From assembly GCA_027923965.1 (NCBI GenBank), contig AP026969.1:124001-188000 (forward strand): a stretch of DNA of 64,000 nucleotides, given 5' to 3'. Position numbers and translations under genes: made by a program. The stretch is from Comamonadaceae bacterium OS-1 (GTDB lineage: Bacteria; Pseudomonadota; Gammaproteobacteria; Burkholderiales; Burkholderiaceae_C). Shown here piece after piece: positions 17,834-26,802 of this stretch. Under the pieces are notes generated by a model. The model saw only the letters and a program-made list of their open reading frames with translations, did not search any database and had not been told where the DNA came from. Positions within the stretch are counted from its first letter, which is position 1. Every line of letters begins with the position of its first letter.

Positions 17834-18415
17834 CTAAGCCTCCTCTGCCGCGCCCGTGTCCACATCTTCAAACACCGTCTCCATCGGCAAGCTCAGGCCC
17901 ACAGATTCCAAACGGCAGCTGGGCTCGCCTGCGTAGTCGTGCAAAAGCCACTCGTTGTTGGGCTGGCGGCAGTAGATTTCGATGCGCCGGGTGTCCACAT
18001 CAATGAGCACAAACTCCTGCAAGGCGGCGATTTGTCGGTAGGCCACAAACTTGGCACCCCGGTCATAGGCCGCGGTGGAGGCGGACAATATTTCCACGAT
18101 GAGCTTGGGGTGCTCTACAAACAAGTCGGCCCGGCGGTCGCGCTCGTCGCAGGTGGCCATCACATCAGGGTAAAAGAAGGCATCGGCCGCCGCCACGTGC
18201 AGCTTCATGTCGGCAATAAAGGGCAGGCATGGCGAGCCCCGCAGGTGCTCTCGTAGCGCGGCGAACATATTGCCCGCCACAATCGCGTGTGTGCGCCTTA
18301 CGCCCACCATGGCGAACACTTCTCCTGCCAGGTATTCGGAACGATGGGGCTGCTCCGCCTCCCAGGCCAGGTAGGCATCGGCATCAAAGTGGGGTTGGCT
18401 CAGGGGTAGTCCCAT
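17834..18415 (-). CDS. Uma2 family (DUF820) predicted nuclease-fold protein
   Basis: A 193-residue protein with the Uma2/DUF820 pattern. MGLPLSQPHFDADAYLAWE opens the fold; the helix-strand block RSEYLAGEVFAMVG carries the conserved Glu, and PDVMATCDERD plus PKLIVEILSASTAAYDRGAKFVAYRQIAALQEFVLID carry the Asp, Glu and Lys of a PD-(D/E)XK-like active site. Members are abundant in cyanobacteria and scattered in proteobacteria. Their role is not established; nuclease activity is predicted from fold only. It stands alone, convergent with msrQ and downstream of the dehydratase gene, and no toxin or defence partner is adjacent. Confidence 0.85.
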   Translation of the reverse strand: MGLPLSQPHFDADAYLAWEAEQPHRSEYLAGEVFAMVGVRRTHAIVAGNMFAALREHLRGSPCLPFIADMKLHVAAADAFFYPDVMATCDERDRRADLFVEHPKLIVEILSASTAAYDRGAKFVAYRQIAALQEFVLIDVDTRRIEIYCRQPNNEWLLHDYAGEPSCRLESVGLSLPMETVFEDVDTGAAEEA

Positions 18416-18519
18416 GTGAATTTCCTGGTGTGCGACGGCGACGGGGGAATCTTAGCGCGTGTTGCCGCAGCAGCACTTGGGACAAGGCGTTGGTGGGGAT
18501 TCGGCCATGGGGCGTGGCT

Positions 18520-19782
18520 TCAGAACTCGGTGTGGATGGCCCCGGTGACGCGGCCATCGTCTTCCACCACCGCCATCCAGCGCCATTTGTCGAATGTGGT
18601 GCAGGGGTGGGAAATGCCCAGCACCACGCGGTCGCCCACCTGGGGCACCACACCGGCGGGGTCAAAGCGCAGGTAGGCGTGCTGGTCGTTCAGCGCGCTG
18701 ATGTGCCAGTCGGATGGTGTTGCTACTGATGTTGTAGCGCCTCGTGCTACATAGCTCTGCGGTAGCGGCATTTCCAGGTCATAAGAAATATCGCGGCGAC
18801 CACAGGTGAGCAGGGCCAGACCGGGTTCGGGCACAGACTGCACCAGCGTCCACACCGACAAGGCGGCGCGCAAGGAGCTGTCCAGCCCTTCGCGCTGCTC
18901 CAACTTTTTCAAATACCGGGCGTAGTTGCCGTGGTCGTGGGTGATGTAGCAGCCCGAGCGCAGCACGCCGGTGAACGGGCGCGACAAATCTTGCGTGCGC
19001 AGCAGCGGCAGCACCAGGTCGAACACGGCGGAGCCTCCGGCGGTGACCAGCAGCTCCTCGCCTTGCCATAGGGCTTCGGCATCCACCGCCCGCACCACCT
19101 CGGTGACGCGGCGCAGCAGGTGGGTCACCTCCTGGGCATCGTGGGCGCTGTCGCAGCGGGCCACGCCGCCCTCGTAGCACTCGATGCCGCCCAAGCGTAC
19201 GGCTGGGGAGGCCGCCAACGCGCGGGCCAGGGCCATGGCCTGCTCGGCGGTGCGGCAGCCGGTACGCTGGCCGGGAATGCCCATTTCCAGCAACACATCG
19301 AAGGGCTCGGTGGCCTGGCGCTTGTGCGCCCAGTCTTCAATCAAGCCCAGTTGCGCCAGCGAATCCACCAGAAACCAGACCTTGAGGCCGGGCTGCGCGG
19401 CCAGCAACGCCGCCAGCGCGTCAAAGTCGGCATCGCAGACCACCTGGTTGCAGATGACGATGCGCCGCGCCCCAGCGGCCACGCCTACGCGGGCCTGGTA
19501 CACCGTGGCAAAGCTCAGGCCCCAGGCCCCGGCTTCCAGTTGCTGGGCGAACAGCTCGGGCGACATGGTGGTTTTGCCGTGCGGGGCCAGCACCACGCCC
19601 TTGCGCTCGGCATAGGCCTGCATCCAGGCGATGTTGTGCGCCAGCGCGGCCCGGTTGAGGGTGGCCAGCGGAAACGCCAGGTCATTGGCCAGCAGGTTCC
19701 AGCCCCGCCCCGCCAGGTCGCTGGCCAACACCGGGGCGGTGGCCGGGAAGCTCTTGAAGTGCGTGTCGAGGGTGAGGCGCAT
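18520..19782 (-). CDS. D-serine/D-threonine dehydratase-like PLP enzyme (alanine racemase fold)
   Basis: A 420-residue fold-type III PLP enzyme of the eukaryotic-like D-serine dehydratase / amino acid deaminase group. The PLP lysine is Lys70 in VLAPHGKTTM. The C-terminal SHPCTTFDKW places His392 and Cys394 where the family binds its catalytic zinc. GGSAVFD and SGCYITHDHGNY match phosphate- and metal-site blocks. Likely chemistry is elimination of water and ammonia from D-serine or D-threonine. Residues near 342-352 (ARGATTSVATP) are encoded by an A+T-richer insert containing the TAGC...GCTAC repeat motif, an in-frame intrusion. The gene is upstream of Uma2 and downstream of lysA, same strand, about 78 bp from each other's ends. 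Confidence 0.87.
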   Translation of the reverse strand: MRLTLDTHFKSFPATAPVLASDLAGRGWNLLANDLAFPLATLNRAALAHNIAWMQAYAERKGVVLAPHGKTTMSPELFAQQLEAGAWGLSFATVYQARVGVAAGARRIVICNQVVCDADFDALAALLAAQPGLKVWFLVDSLAQLGLIEDWAHKRQATEPFDVLLEMGIPGQRTGCRTAEQAMALARALAASPAVRLGGIECYEGGVARCDSAHDAQEVTHLLRRVTEVVRAVDAEALWQGEELLVTAGGSAVFDLVLPLLRTQDLSRPFTGVLRSGCYITHDHGNYARYLKKLEQREGLDSSLRAALSVWTLVQSVPEPGLALLTCGRRDISYDLEMPLPQSYVARGATTSVATPSDWHISALNDQHAYLRFDPAGVVPQVGDRVVLGISHPCTTFDKWRWMAVVEDDGRVTGAIHTEF

Positions 19783-19835
19783 GGAGTGTGGGAAAAATTT
19801 ATGGCGAAATACGGCCTATCCGCTGGTCGCATGGC

Positions 19836-19870
19836 GCTTTTATGCTATCAAAATGATAATTTACGCTACC
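19836..19870. repeat. dispersed short repeat at the lysA 3' end
   Basis: GCTTTTATGCTATCAAAATG followed by ATAATTTACGCTACC spans the last codons of lysA and the following bases. The GCTATCAAAA core matches the type of sequence that also ends msrQ and that interrupts the DUF1415 gene at about 35135-35160. It is a candidate transcript 3'-end structure. Confidence 0.4.
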
Positions 19871-21135
19871 AGCTTCTCGAACCGGATCTGGTCGGCAATC
19901 GACTCGCGGGTGCGGATGAGGTGGGCGGCTGCGCCATCTACCAGCACTTCGGCGGGGCGGCCCCGGCTGTTGTAGTTGCTGGCCATGCTCATGCAGTAGG
20001 CCCCGGCCGACAGTACCGCCAGCAGGTCGCCGGGCTGCACTGCCAGGTCGCGGTCGCGGCCAATCCAGTCGCCGCTTTCGCACACCGGGCCGACCACATC
20101 CATCAGGGTGGTGGCCTCCGCGCGCGGGGCCAGGGGCACTATGCAATGGAAAGCCTGGTACATCGCGGGGCGGGGCAGGTCGTTCATGGCCGCGTCGATG
20201 ATGGCGAAGTTCTTTTGCTCACCGGGCTTGAGGTACAGCACCTCGGTGATGCACACGCCCGCATTGCCCACCAGCGAGCGGCCGGGCTCGACCATCAGCT
20301 GGCGCTGGCCGTAGCCGCGTGCATCCAGCTTGGCCAGCAGTTGGTGCCACAGCGCGTCGGCTGCGGGCGGGGTGTCGTCCTGGTAGTTGATGCCCAGGCC
20401 GCCGCCGAAGTCGATGTGGTGCAGGGTGATGCCGGTGGCCTCGATCGCGTCCACCAGGTCCAGCACCCGGTCCATGGCATCCAGGTAGGGGGTTTCCTCG
20501 GTGATTTGCGAGCCGATGTGGCAGTCGATGCCCACCACACGCAGGCCGGGCAGGCTGGCGGCGCGCTGGTAGGTGGCCAGGGTTTCCTCGTGGGCGATGC
20601 CGAATTTGTTGCCCTTGAGCCCGGTGGAGATGTAGGGGTGGGTCTTGGGGTCGACGTTGGGGTTTACGCGGATGCTGACCGGCGCGCGCAGGCCCATGGA
20701 CAGTGCCACTTCGTTCAACACCTCCAGCTCGGCGGTGCTCTCCACGTTGAAGCAGCCAATGCCCACGCCCAGCGCGTGGCGCATCTCGGCCCGGGTCTTG
20801 CCCACGCCGGAGAAGATCACCTTGGAGGCCACCGCACCGGCGGCCAGCACCCGCGCCAGCTCGCCGCTGGAGACGATGTCAAAGCCGCAGCCCGCCTGGG
20901 CAAACACCTGCAGCACGCCCAAGGACGAGTTGGCCTTCATGGCGTAGCAGATCTGCGCCTTGCGGCCCGCAAAGCCGCGCTGGTAGGCGGCCAGGGCTTC
21001 CAGCATGGAGGCTTTGGAGTAGACGAACAGGGGCGTGCCGTGGGTCTGGGCCAGGGCGGCGAGCGGCTGGCCTTCGATGCACAGGGTGTTGTTTTGGTAA
21101 GCGATGTGGGGGTGGCCGGGTAGGGGGGATGTCAT
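19861..21135 (-). CDS. lysA: diaminopimelate decarboxylase
   Basis: Last enzyme of lysine biosynthesis, decarboxylating meso-diaminopimelate with PLP. With start ATG 21135 the product is 424 residues, normal for LysA. An earlier in-frame ATG at 21204 would prepend 23 atypical residues. PLP lysine is Lys67 in ICYAMKANSS. HIGSQ, the GGGLGI phosphate loop, EPGRSLVGNAG and CESGDW with the active-site Cys are all present. The neighbouring order lptM-lysA, divergent from cyaY and mrcA, is typical of betaproteobacteria and gammaproteobacteria. Dependence on nearby LysR-type control is not seen; no lysR gene is adjacent. Identification is secure. Confidence 0.97.
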   Translation of the reverse strand: MTSPLPGHPHIAYQNNTLCIEGQPLAALAQTHGTPLFVYSKASMLEALAAYQRGFAGRKAQICYAMKANSSLGVLQVFAQAGCGFDIVSSGELARVLAAGAVASKVIFSGVGKTRAEMRHALGVGIGCFNVESTAELEVLNEVALSMGLRAPVSIRVNPNVDPKTHPYISTGLKGNKFGIAHEETLATYQRAASLPGLRVVGIDCHIGSQITEETPYLDAMDRVLDLVDAIEATGITLHHIDFGGGLGINYQDDTPPAADALWHQLLAKLDARGYGQRQLMVEPGRSLVGNAGVCITEVLYLKPGEQKNFAIIDAAMNDLPRPAMYQAFHCIVPLAPRAEATTLMDVVGPVCESGDWIGRDRDLAVQPGDLLAVLSAGAYCMSMASNYNSRGRPAEVLVDGAAAHLIRTRESIADQIRFEKLVA

Positions 21136-21270
21136 GGGTTTGGGGGGCAAAAAAGTTTGCGCAATGGTAGTGCGGTGGCCCGCGCCCATCCATAGCAAAT
21201 GCACGGTGCTTGCGGGGGATGGCCGGGGTTTTGCAGGGTTCTGGGGGGCAACGCCTGCAAAAAATCGAAA

Positions 21271-21471
21271 TTAAGGTGCGGAGGCGGGGGGGGCTGGTTT
21301 CAGCACCTCGGGCGTGAGGGTTTCGGGCAGCGTGGCGCGGTGCGTGCTGGCCGGTTCCGTGGGGTGGTAGAGCACGCCTTTTTGGCCGCAGCCCCCCAAA
21401 AAGGCGAGGCTTGCGACCATGGTGGCGGCAAGGGCGGGGCGGCTGACTAGAATTTGGCTTAACTTCAACAT
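21271..21471 (-). CDS. lptM: LPS translocon maturation lipoprotein LptM (YifL-like)
   Basis: A 66-residue lipoprotein. The signal peptide [19 protein letters not shown] ends in a lipobox with Cys28, immediately followed by GQKGVLYHP, the short conserved motif of LptM, which helps LptD fold and form correct disulfides in the outer membrane. A Pro/Ala/Thr-rich tail completes it. It lies upstream of lysA in the same direction, the usual neighbourhood. The start at 21471 leaves only 11 bp to the divergent cyaY start; a second possible start at ATG 21420 would leave a signal peptide of 10 residues before the Cys, too short. So the longer start is kept and the promoters must overlap coding or leader sequence. 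Confidence 0.85.
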   Translation of the reverse strand: MLKLSQILVSRPALAATMVASLAFLGGCGQKGVLYHPTEPASTHRATLPETLTPEVLKPAPPASAP

Positions 21472-21482
21472 GGCGAAATTGT

Positions 21483-21812
21483 ATGACCGACCCCGAATTC
21501 ATGGACCGCGCGGAAATTTTGCTCCAAGCCGTGGAGGCTAGCTGCGACCGCATCAACGACAGCACCGATGCCGATATCGACAACCAGCGCACCGGCGGCA
21601 TGGTCACCCTGACCTTCCCCAACCGCAGCCAGATCATCATCAATCTGCAAAAGCCGCTGCAAGAAGTCTGGCTGGCCGCCAAGTCGGGCGGCTACCACTA
21701 CAAGTTTGATAGCAATCAGTGGATGGACACCAAGGGCCAGGGCGAGTTTTTTGCCGGCCTGACCCGCGATGCCAGTGCCCAATCGGGGTTGTCGCTGGAA
21801 TTCAAGCCCTGA
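21483..21812 (+). CDS. cyaY: frataxin homologue CyaY
   Basis: A 109-residue iron-binding regulator of iron-sulfur cluster assembly. The acidic first helix ([39 protein letters not shown]) carries the Asp/Glu patch that binds iron. The beta-sheet signature [34 protein letters not shown] is characteristic, and the conserved Trp is in QEVWLA. It diverges from lptM with 11 bp between starts and abuts mrcA tail to tail with no spacing. This gene set (cyaY opposite lysA/lptM, beside a PBP1a gene) recurs in related genomes. Length and motifs fully match. Confidence 0.96.
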   Translation: MTDPEFMDRAEILLQAVEASCDRINDSTDADIDNQRTGGMVTLTFPNRSQIIINLQKPLQEVWLAAKSGGYHYKFDSNQWMDTKGQGEFFAGLTRDASAQSGLSLEFKP

Positions 21813-24206
21813 TCAGTTCTTGAACAGATCGATGATGCGGTTGCGTTCCTCGTTGGCCGGAGGCGCGGGCGTGGCTACGCCATTGCCAGAGTTGCCCGGG
21901 GCGGCTTGCGCGTCGTCCAAGCCCAGGCTGGTGACACCCGTGCTGCGGCCATATTCGGAATAAAACCAGTCGCCCCCGGCGTTGGTCACGCCTTCGGGCG
22001 GCACAGGTACCACCACCGGTACGCCGTTCAGGGCGGTTTCCATGAAGTTGATCCACACCGGCAGGGCCAGGCCGCCACCGGTTTCGCGCGCGCCCAGGTT
22101 GCGCGGCGTGTCGTAGCCGATCCAGGTGATGGCCGTCAGTGTGGGCTGGTAGCCCGCGAACCAGGCATCGATGGAGTCGTTGGTGGTGCCGGTCTTGCCG
22201 TACACATCGGGGCGTTTGAGGATGCGCTGGGCGGCCGCCGCCGTGCCGCGCAGGGTGACTTCGCCCAGCAGGTTGGTCATCATAAAGGCGTTGCGCGGGC
22301 TGATGGTGCGCACCGATTCGTCCAGCACCGGGGCCTTGGTTTCCACCAGCACTTTGCCTCTTTGGTCGGTCACCTTGGCCACCAGCCAGGGGTTGACGCG
22401 GTAGCCGCCATTGGCAAACACCGCGTAGGCCGAGGCCATTTGCATCGGCGTGACCGAGCCCGCGCCCAGCGCCATAGTCAGGTAGGCCGGGTGCTTTTCG
22501 GGGTCAAAACCGAAGTGGGTGATCCACTCCTGCTCTTTCTTGGGCCCGATGGCCTGCAGCAGGCGGATGGAGACCATGTTTTTCGACTTGGCCAGCGCGG
22601 TGCGCAGCGTCATCTGGCCTTCAAACTTGCCGTCGTAGTTTTTCGGCTCCCAGGGCTGGCCGCCGGTCACGCCCGCGTCAAAAAACAGCGGCGCGTCGTT
22701 GACGATGGTGGCCGGGGTAAAGCCGTTTTCCAGGGCCGCTGAATAAATAAAGGGCTTGAAGCTGGAGCCCGGCTGCCGCCAGGCCTGGGTCACGTGGTTG
22801 AACTTGTTCTTCTGGAAGTCGAAGCCGCCCACCAGGGCCTTGATGGAGCCGTCGCGCGGGTCGAGCGCCACAAATGCGCCTTCCACCTCGGGCAGCTGGG
22901 TGATCTCCCAGGTGCCTTTGGTGGTTTTCATGACGCGGATGATGGCACCGCGCCGGATCTTGATGTTGGGCGGGGCCTTGTCGGCCAGGCCCGACTGTGC
23001 GGGTTTCAGGCCGTCGCCGGTGATGTCCACGGTATCGCCGTTCTGGCGCACGGCGCTGATCTTTTTGGGGTTGGCATCCAGCACCATGGCCGACATCACG
23101 TCGCCGTTGTCGGGGTGGTCCACCAGGGCTTCGTCGATCGCGTCGTCCAGGTCGGCCGGGTCGGTGGGCAGGGTGACGAACTTTTCCGGGCCGCGGTAGA
23201 TCTGGCGGCGCTCAAAGTCCATCAGGCCCCGGCGCAGGGCCTTGTAGGCAGCATCCTGGTCGTTGGCCTTGAGCGTGGTGTAGACGTTCAGGCCGCGGGT
23301 GTAGGTTTCTTCGCCGTACTGGGCAAACATCAGCTGGCGCACGGTTTCGGTTACGTATTCGGCGTGGATGCGGTCGCTGCCGATGCCCGTGCGCACGTGC
23401 AGCTCCTCTTTGCGGGCGGCGTTGGCCTGGTCTTCGGTGATGAAGCCGTTTTCTTCCATGCGGGTGATGATGTGCTGTTGCCGGATCTTGGCCCGGGTGG
23501 GGTTGGCGATCGGGTTGTAGGCCGAGGGGGCTTTGGGCAGGCCTGCGAGCATGGCGGCTTCGGCGATGCTGAGATTCTTCAGCGGTTTGCCGAAGTAGGC
23601 TTCTGCCGCCGAGGCAAAGCCATAGGCGTGGTTGCCCAGGAAGATCTGGTTCATATAGATTTCCAGAATCTGGTCCTTGCTCAGCGCGTGTTCCAGCTTG
23701 AAGGTCAGCAAAATCTCGTAAATCTTGCGGGTGTAGCTTTTTTCGGCCGACAAATACACGTTGCGCGCCACCTGCATGGTGATGGTGGAGGCACCCTGGC
23801 TTTTCATGCGGCCCATATTGGCCACGGCGGCCCGCACCATGCCTTTGTAGTCCACGCCACCGTGCTGGTAGAAGCGTGCATCTTCAATCGCCAGCACGGC
23901 ATCTTTCATCACCTGTGGAATGTCTTTGATGGGGGTCAGGCTGCGGCGCTCTTCGCCAAACTCGGCCAGCAACAGGCCTTCGGCCGAAAACACCCGCAGC
24001 GGCAACTTGGGGCGATAGTCCGACAGCTCGGAAATATCGGGCAAATTGGGGTAGGCCACTGCCAGGGCCACGCCGATCACCATGGCCAGTGCCACCACGC
24101 CTGCCAGCGCCAGGCCCAGGCCCCATCCCAGCAGACGCAGCGACCAGGCCAGAATCTGCGAGCTCTGGTTTGCGTGGGGGGTGTTAGATGGAGGTTTGGA
24201 AGGCAT
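21813..24206 (-). CDS. mrcA: penicillin-binding protein 1A (bifunctional murein synthase)
   Basis: A 797-residue inner-membrane enzyme polymerising glycan strands and cross-linking peptides. One N-terminal helix (LLGWGLGLALAGVVALAMVIGVALAV) precedes the GT51 domain with EDARFYQHGGVDYKGMVRA (catalytic Glu), STITMQVARN and the KILEIYMNQIFLG-like block. An OB-like insert follows, then the transpeptidase motifs SSFK, SKN and GKTGTTND. ATG 24206 is selected because the protein then begins MPSKPPSNTPHANQ just before the helix; the open frame extends 37 codons farther with no family similarity. The C-terminus is Pro/Ala/Asn rich. It diverges from pilM across 223 bp, the standard arrangement in this class. 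Confidence 0.96.
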   Translation of the reverse strand: MPSKPPSNTPHANQSSQILAWSLRLLGWGLGLALAGVVALAMVIGVALAVAYPNLPDISELSDYRPKLPLRVFSAEGLLLAEFGEERRSLTPIKDIPQVMKDAVLAIEDARFYQHGGVDYKGMVRAAVANMGRMKSQGASTITMQVARNVYLSAEKSYTRKIYEILLTFKLEHALSKDQILEIYMNQIFLGNHAYGFASAAEAYFGKPLKNLSIAEAAMLAGLPKAPSAYNPIANPTRAKIRQQHIITRMEENGFITEDQANAARKEELHVRTGIGSDRIHAEYVTETVRQLMFAQYGEETYTRGLNVYTTLKANDQDAAYKALRRGLMDFERRQIYRGPEKFVTLPTDPADLDDAIDEALVDHPDNGDVMSAMVLDANPKKISAVRQNGDTVDITGDGLKPAQSGLADKAPPNIKIRRGAIIRVMKTTKGTWEITQLPEVEGAFVALDPRDGSIKALVGGFDFQKNKFNHVTQAWRQPGSSFKPFIYSAALENGFTPATIVNDAPLFFDAGVTGGQPWEPKNYDGKFEGQMTLRTALAKSKNMVSIRLLQAIGPKKEQEWITHFGFDPEKHPAYLTMALGAGSVTPMQMASAYAVFANGGYRVNPWLVAKVTDQRGKVLVETKAPVLDESVRTISPRNAFMMTNLLGEVTLRGTAAAAQRILKRPDVYGKTGTTNDSIDAWFAGYQPTLTAITWIGYDTPRNLGARETGGGLALPVWINFMETALNGVPVVVPVPPEGVTNAGGDWFYSEYGRSTGVTSLGLDDAQAAPGNSGNGVATPAPPANEERNRIIDLFKN

Positions 24207-24429
24207 AGGGCACGGCGAACAGAAAAGAAAAAAAGGGAGGGCGGTAACCGCAAATCGCCCCCATTTTGCCCTTACCCTCAAGGCTATTCGCCAAGAGCAC
24301 GCGTGTACTTTTGGCAACGCTCTGTAGATTTACCTTTGGAAATATGCTTTGCTGGGGGTTAGTCTTACTGATAGCATCCCCGTCAAATGTTAATTTTTGT
24401 AGCATTCTGCTCAGTACCGGGAGAAAGAT

Positions 24430-25509
24430 TTGATCTCATTGGGATCGTTGTTCAGTCGCAAACCCCAGCCATTGCTGGGTCTTGACATCAGTTCGTCCAG
24501 CCTCAAGCTGGTCGAGCTGGACCATGATGCGGTCGGAAACCTGGTGCTTAAGCGTTGTGCAATTGAGCCTTTGGAACGCGGCTGGATCACCGACGGCAAT
24601 ATCGAAAAATTCGACGAGGTCGCTGAAGCGATGCGCCGTCTGGTCAAGAAAAGTGGCACCCGCACCAAAAATGTGGCTATGGCCTTGCCGCCGTCTGCCG
24701 TGATCACCAAGCGCATTGTTCTGCCCGGTGGGCTGTCGGACATGGAGCTGGAGGTCCAGGTCGAGTCGGAAGCCAACCAATACATCCCTTTTTCGCTCGA
24801 CGAAGTGAGCCTCGACTTTTGCGTGGTCGGCCCCAGCGCCAGTTCGGCAGGCGATGTGGATGTGCTGATTGCCGCTTCGCGCAAAGAAAAGGTGCAAGAC
24901 CGCCAGGGCCTGGCCGAAGCCGCCGGGCTGAACCCGGTGATTCTGGATATCGAATCTTATTCCGCTCGGCTGGCCACCTCGCGCCTGATCGAACGCATGG
25001 CCAACCGAGGCGCAGATGCCCTGGTGGCGCTGTTTGAAGTGGGTGCCCTGGCCACCAGCATGCAGGTGATTTGCAACGACGAAGTGCTGTACGAGCGCGA
25101 CCAGGCCTTCGGCGGAGCGCAACTGACCCAGTTGATCGTGCGCCAGTACGGGTTTTCGCAAGAAGAAGCCGAGAGCAAAAAGCGCAGCGGCGACCTGCCC
25201 GAAGACTACGGCAGTGTGGTGTTACAGCCCTTTGTAGAGAGCCTGGCCCAGGAAATCGGCCGGGCCTTGCAGTTCTTCTTTACCAGCACGCCCCACAACA
25301 GGGTGGACCACGTGCTGTTGGCGGGCGGCTCGGCGGCCTTGCCTGGCCTGACGGAGGCCGTTACCCAGCACGCATCGTTTGCCTGCAGTCTGGTCAACCC
25401 GTTTGAAGGCATGGAGATGGGCAACGACGTCCGGCTGAAAAAGGTGCTGCGCGAAGCGCCCTCGTACCTCACCTCGTGTGGGTTGGCCATGCGGAGGTTT
25501 CTGCAGTGA
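24430..25509 (+). CDS. pilM: type IV pilus assembly ATPase-fold protein PilM
   Basis: An actin-fold cytoplasmic protein of 359 residues that binds the PilN N-terminus and links the cytoplasmic motor side to the PilNO-PilP-PilQ frame. The start is TTG 24430, preceded at good distance by GGGAGAAAG. LLGLDISSSSLKLVEL is the first phosphate loop, KNVAMALPPSAVITKRI and VQVESEANQYIPFSLDEVSLDF are typical PilM blocks, and VLLAGGSAALPGLTEAV is the second actin-like loop. It overlaps pilN by 4 bp. First gene of a five-gene operon with end-to-end overlaps, so expression is coordinated and coupled. Confidence 0.96.
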   Translation: MISLGSLFSRKPQPLLGLDISSSSLKLVELDHDAVGNLVLKRCAIEPLERGWITDGNIEKFDEVAEAMRRLVKKSGTRTKNVAMALPPSAVITKRIVLPGGLSDMELEVQVESEANQYIPFSLDEVSLDFCVVGPSASSAGDVDVLIAASRKEKVQDRQGLAEAAGLNPVILDIESYSARLATSRLIERMANRGADALVALFEVGALATSMQVICNDEVLYERDQAFGGAQLTQLIVRQYGFSQEEAESKKRSGDLPEDYGSVVLQPFVESLAQEIGRALQFFFTSTPHNRVDHVLLAGGSAALPGLTEAVTQHASFACSLVNPFEGMEMGNDVRLKKVLREAPSYLTSCGLAMRRFLQ

Positions 25510-26120
25510 TCCTGATCAATCTATTGCCGCACCGAGAAGCGGCACGGGCGCGTAGGCGTGAAACCTTCCAGGTGATGCTGGCGATTTCGGTTTTGCTGGG
25601 TGCCTTGCTCATCGGGGCCGGGTTTCTGTGGTTTGAGGCCCAGATCTCGGGCCAGCAAGAGCGCAACGGAATTTTGACCCAGGCGGTTTCGGTACTGGAC
25701 GGTCAGATCAAGGAAATTGCCAATATCGAATCCGAAATCAAGGCCTTGACCGAACGCCAGAAAGCCGTAGAAGACCTGCAAGCAGACCGCAATCTGCCGG
25801 TTCATTTGCTCAATGAACTGGTGAAACAGCTGCCAGATGGAACTTACATCACCAGTCTGAGGCAGGAAAATCAAAGCGTCACCATCCAGGGAGTGGCCCA
25901 GTCGAATGAGCGTGTATCGGAACTGTTGCGCAATTTGGCCAACAACACGCCTTGGCTGTCCAAACCCGATCTGGTGGAGATTGTGGCCAGCAATGTGAGC
26001 CTGACTGCGCGCGACCAGCGGCGGGTGGCCAAATTCAATTTGCGGGTACGTCTGATGCGTTCCAGCGAAGTGCAAAAAACCGTTGAATCGGCGGCATCTG
26101 CTGCGGTCGTCAGCCCATAG
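25506..26120 (+). CDS. pilN: type IV pilus inner-membrane protein PilN
   Basis: A 204-residue bitopic protein. GTG 25506 overlaps the pilM stop and gives the hallmark N-terminus ILINLLPHREAARARRRETF, which is the peptide bound by PilM. One transmembrane helix follows (VMLAISVLLGALLIGAGFLWFEA, about 25-47). A periplasmic coiled coil comes next (LDGQIKEIANIESEIKALTERQKAVEDL), ending in a ferredoxin-like fold (YITSLRQENQSVTIQGVAQSNERVSELLRNL). A longer in-frame upstream extension inside pilM lacks support. It forms a heterodimer with PilO in the periplasm. The coding is less GC-rich than the flanking mrcA gene but matches other pil genes here. Confidence 0.95.
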   Translation: MILINLLPHREAARARRRETFQVMLAISVLLGALLIGAGFLWFEAQISGQQERNGILTQAVSVLDGQIKEIANIESEIKALTERQKAVEDLQADRNLPVHLLNELVKQLPDGTYITSLRQENQSVTIQGVAQSNERVSELLRNLANNTPWLSKPDLVEIVASNVSLTARDQRRVAKFNLRVRLMRSSEVQKTVESAASAAVVSP

Positions 26121-26130
26121 CAAAAGTGTC

Positions 26131-26802
26131 ATGGCTACAAAAAAACCTTCCGTGAATATTGACTTCAAGGCCCTGCAGGAATCGCTGCAAAGGCAGTTCC
26201 GCGACCTGAACCCCAACGACCCCTCGGTGTGGCCTGTGGTGCCGCGCTATCTGTTGTTCTTTGTGGTGGTATTGGCGGTGGTCGCCGGTCTTTGGTACAC
26301 CTGGCTCAGCAGCTACGAGGAAGAGTTGGTTGCCGAGCAAACCAAGGAAGCCCAGTTGCGTGAAACCTATACCGCCCGGCTGGGCAAGGCCGTCAATCTG
26401 GAGGCGCTCAAAAAGCAGCGCGAACAGGTCCAGCAATACGTGACGCAACTCGAAAAGCAACTGCCCAGCAAAGCCGAAATGGCCGCCTTGCTGTCGGATG
26501 TGAACCAGGCCGGTCTGGGGCGCAGCCTGCAGTTTGAATTGTTCCGCCCGGGCCAGGTGGTGGTCAAAGACTATTACGCCGAGTTGCCGATTGCCGTGCG
26601 GGTGACGGGCAAGTACCACGACATGGGGGCTTTTGCCTCCGATGTGGCCAACCTCTCCCGCATTGTGACGCTCAACAACCTGTCCATCGCCCCCATGAAC
26701 GCCAGCCAGGACGGCATGCTGTCTATGGAAGTCACTGCCAGAACCTTCCGCTACCTCGACGCCGAAGAAATCGCAGCACAGAAACCGGGAGCCAAGAAAT
26801 GA
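26131..26802 (+). CDS. pilO: type IV pilus inner-membrane protein PilO
   Basis: A 223-residue bitopic partner of PilN. ATG 26131 lies 10 bp after pilN. The cytoplasmic N-terminus NIDFKALQESLQRQFRDLNPNDPSVWPVVPRY precedes one helix (LLFFVVVLAVVAGLWYTWL). A long coiled coil follows (EEELVAEQTKEAQLRETYTARLGKAVNLEALKKQREQV), then a ferredoxin-like domain (LQFELFRPGQVVVKDYYAELPIAVRVTGKYHDMGAFASDVANL). These features define PilO. The ATG of pilP overlaps its stop. Together PilN and PilO carry PilP to the secretin. A frame extending upstream of 26131 overlaps the pilN end and is rejected. Confidence 0.95.
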   Translation: MATKKPSVNIDFKALQESLQRQFRDLNPNDPSVWPVVPRYLLFFVVVLAVVAGLWYTWLSSYEEELVAEQTKEAQLRETYTARLGKAVNLEALKKQREQVQQYVTQLEKQLPSKAEMAALLSDVNQAGLGRSLQFELFRPGQVVVKDYYAELPIAVRVTGKYHDMGAFASDVANLSRIVTLNNLSIAPMNASQDGMLSMEVTARTFRYLDAEEIAAQKPGAKK

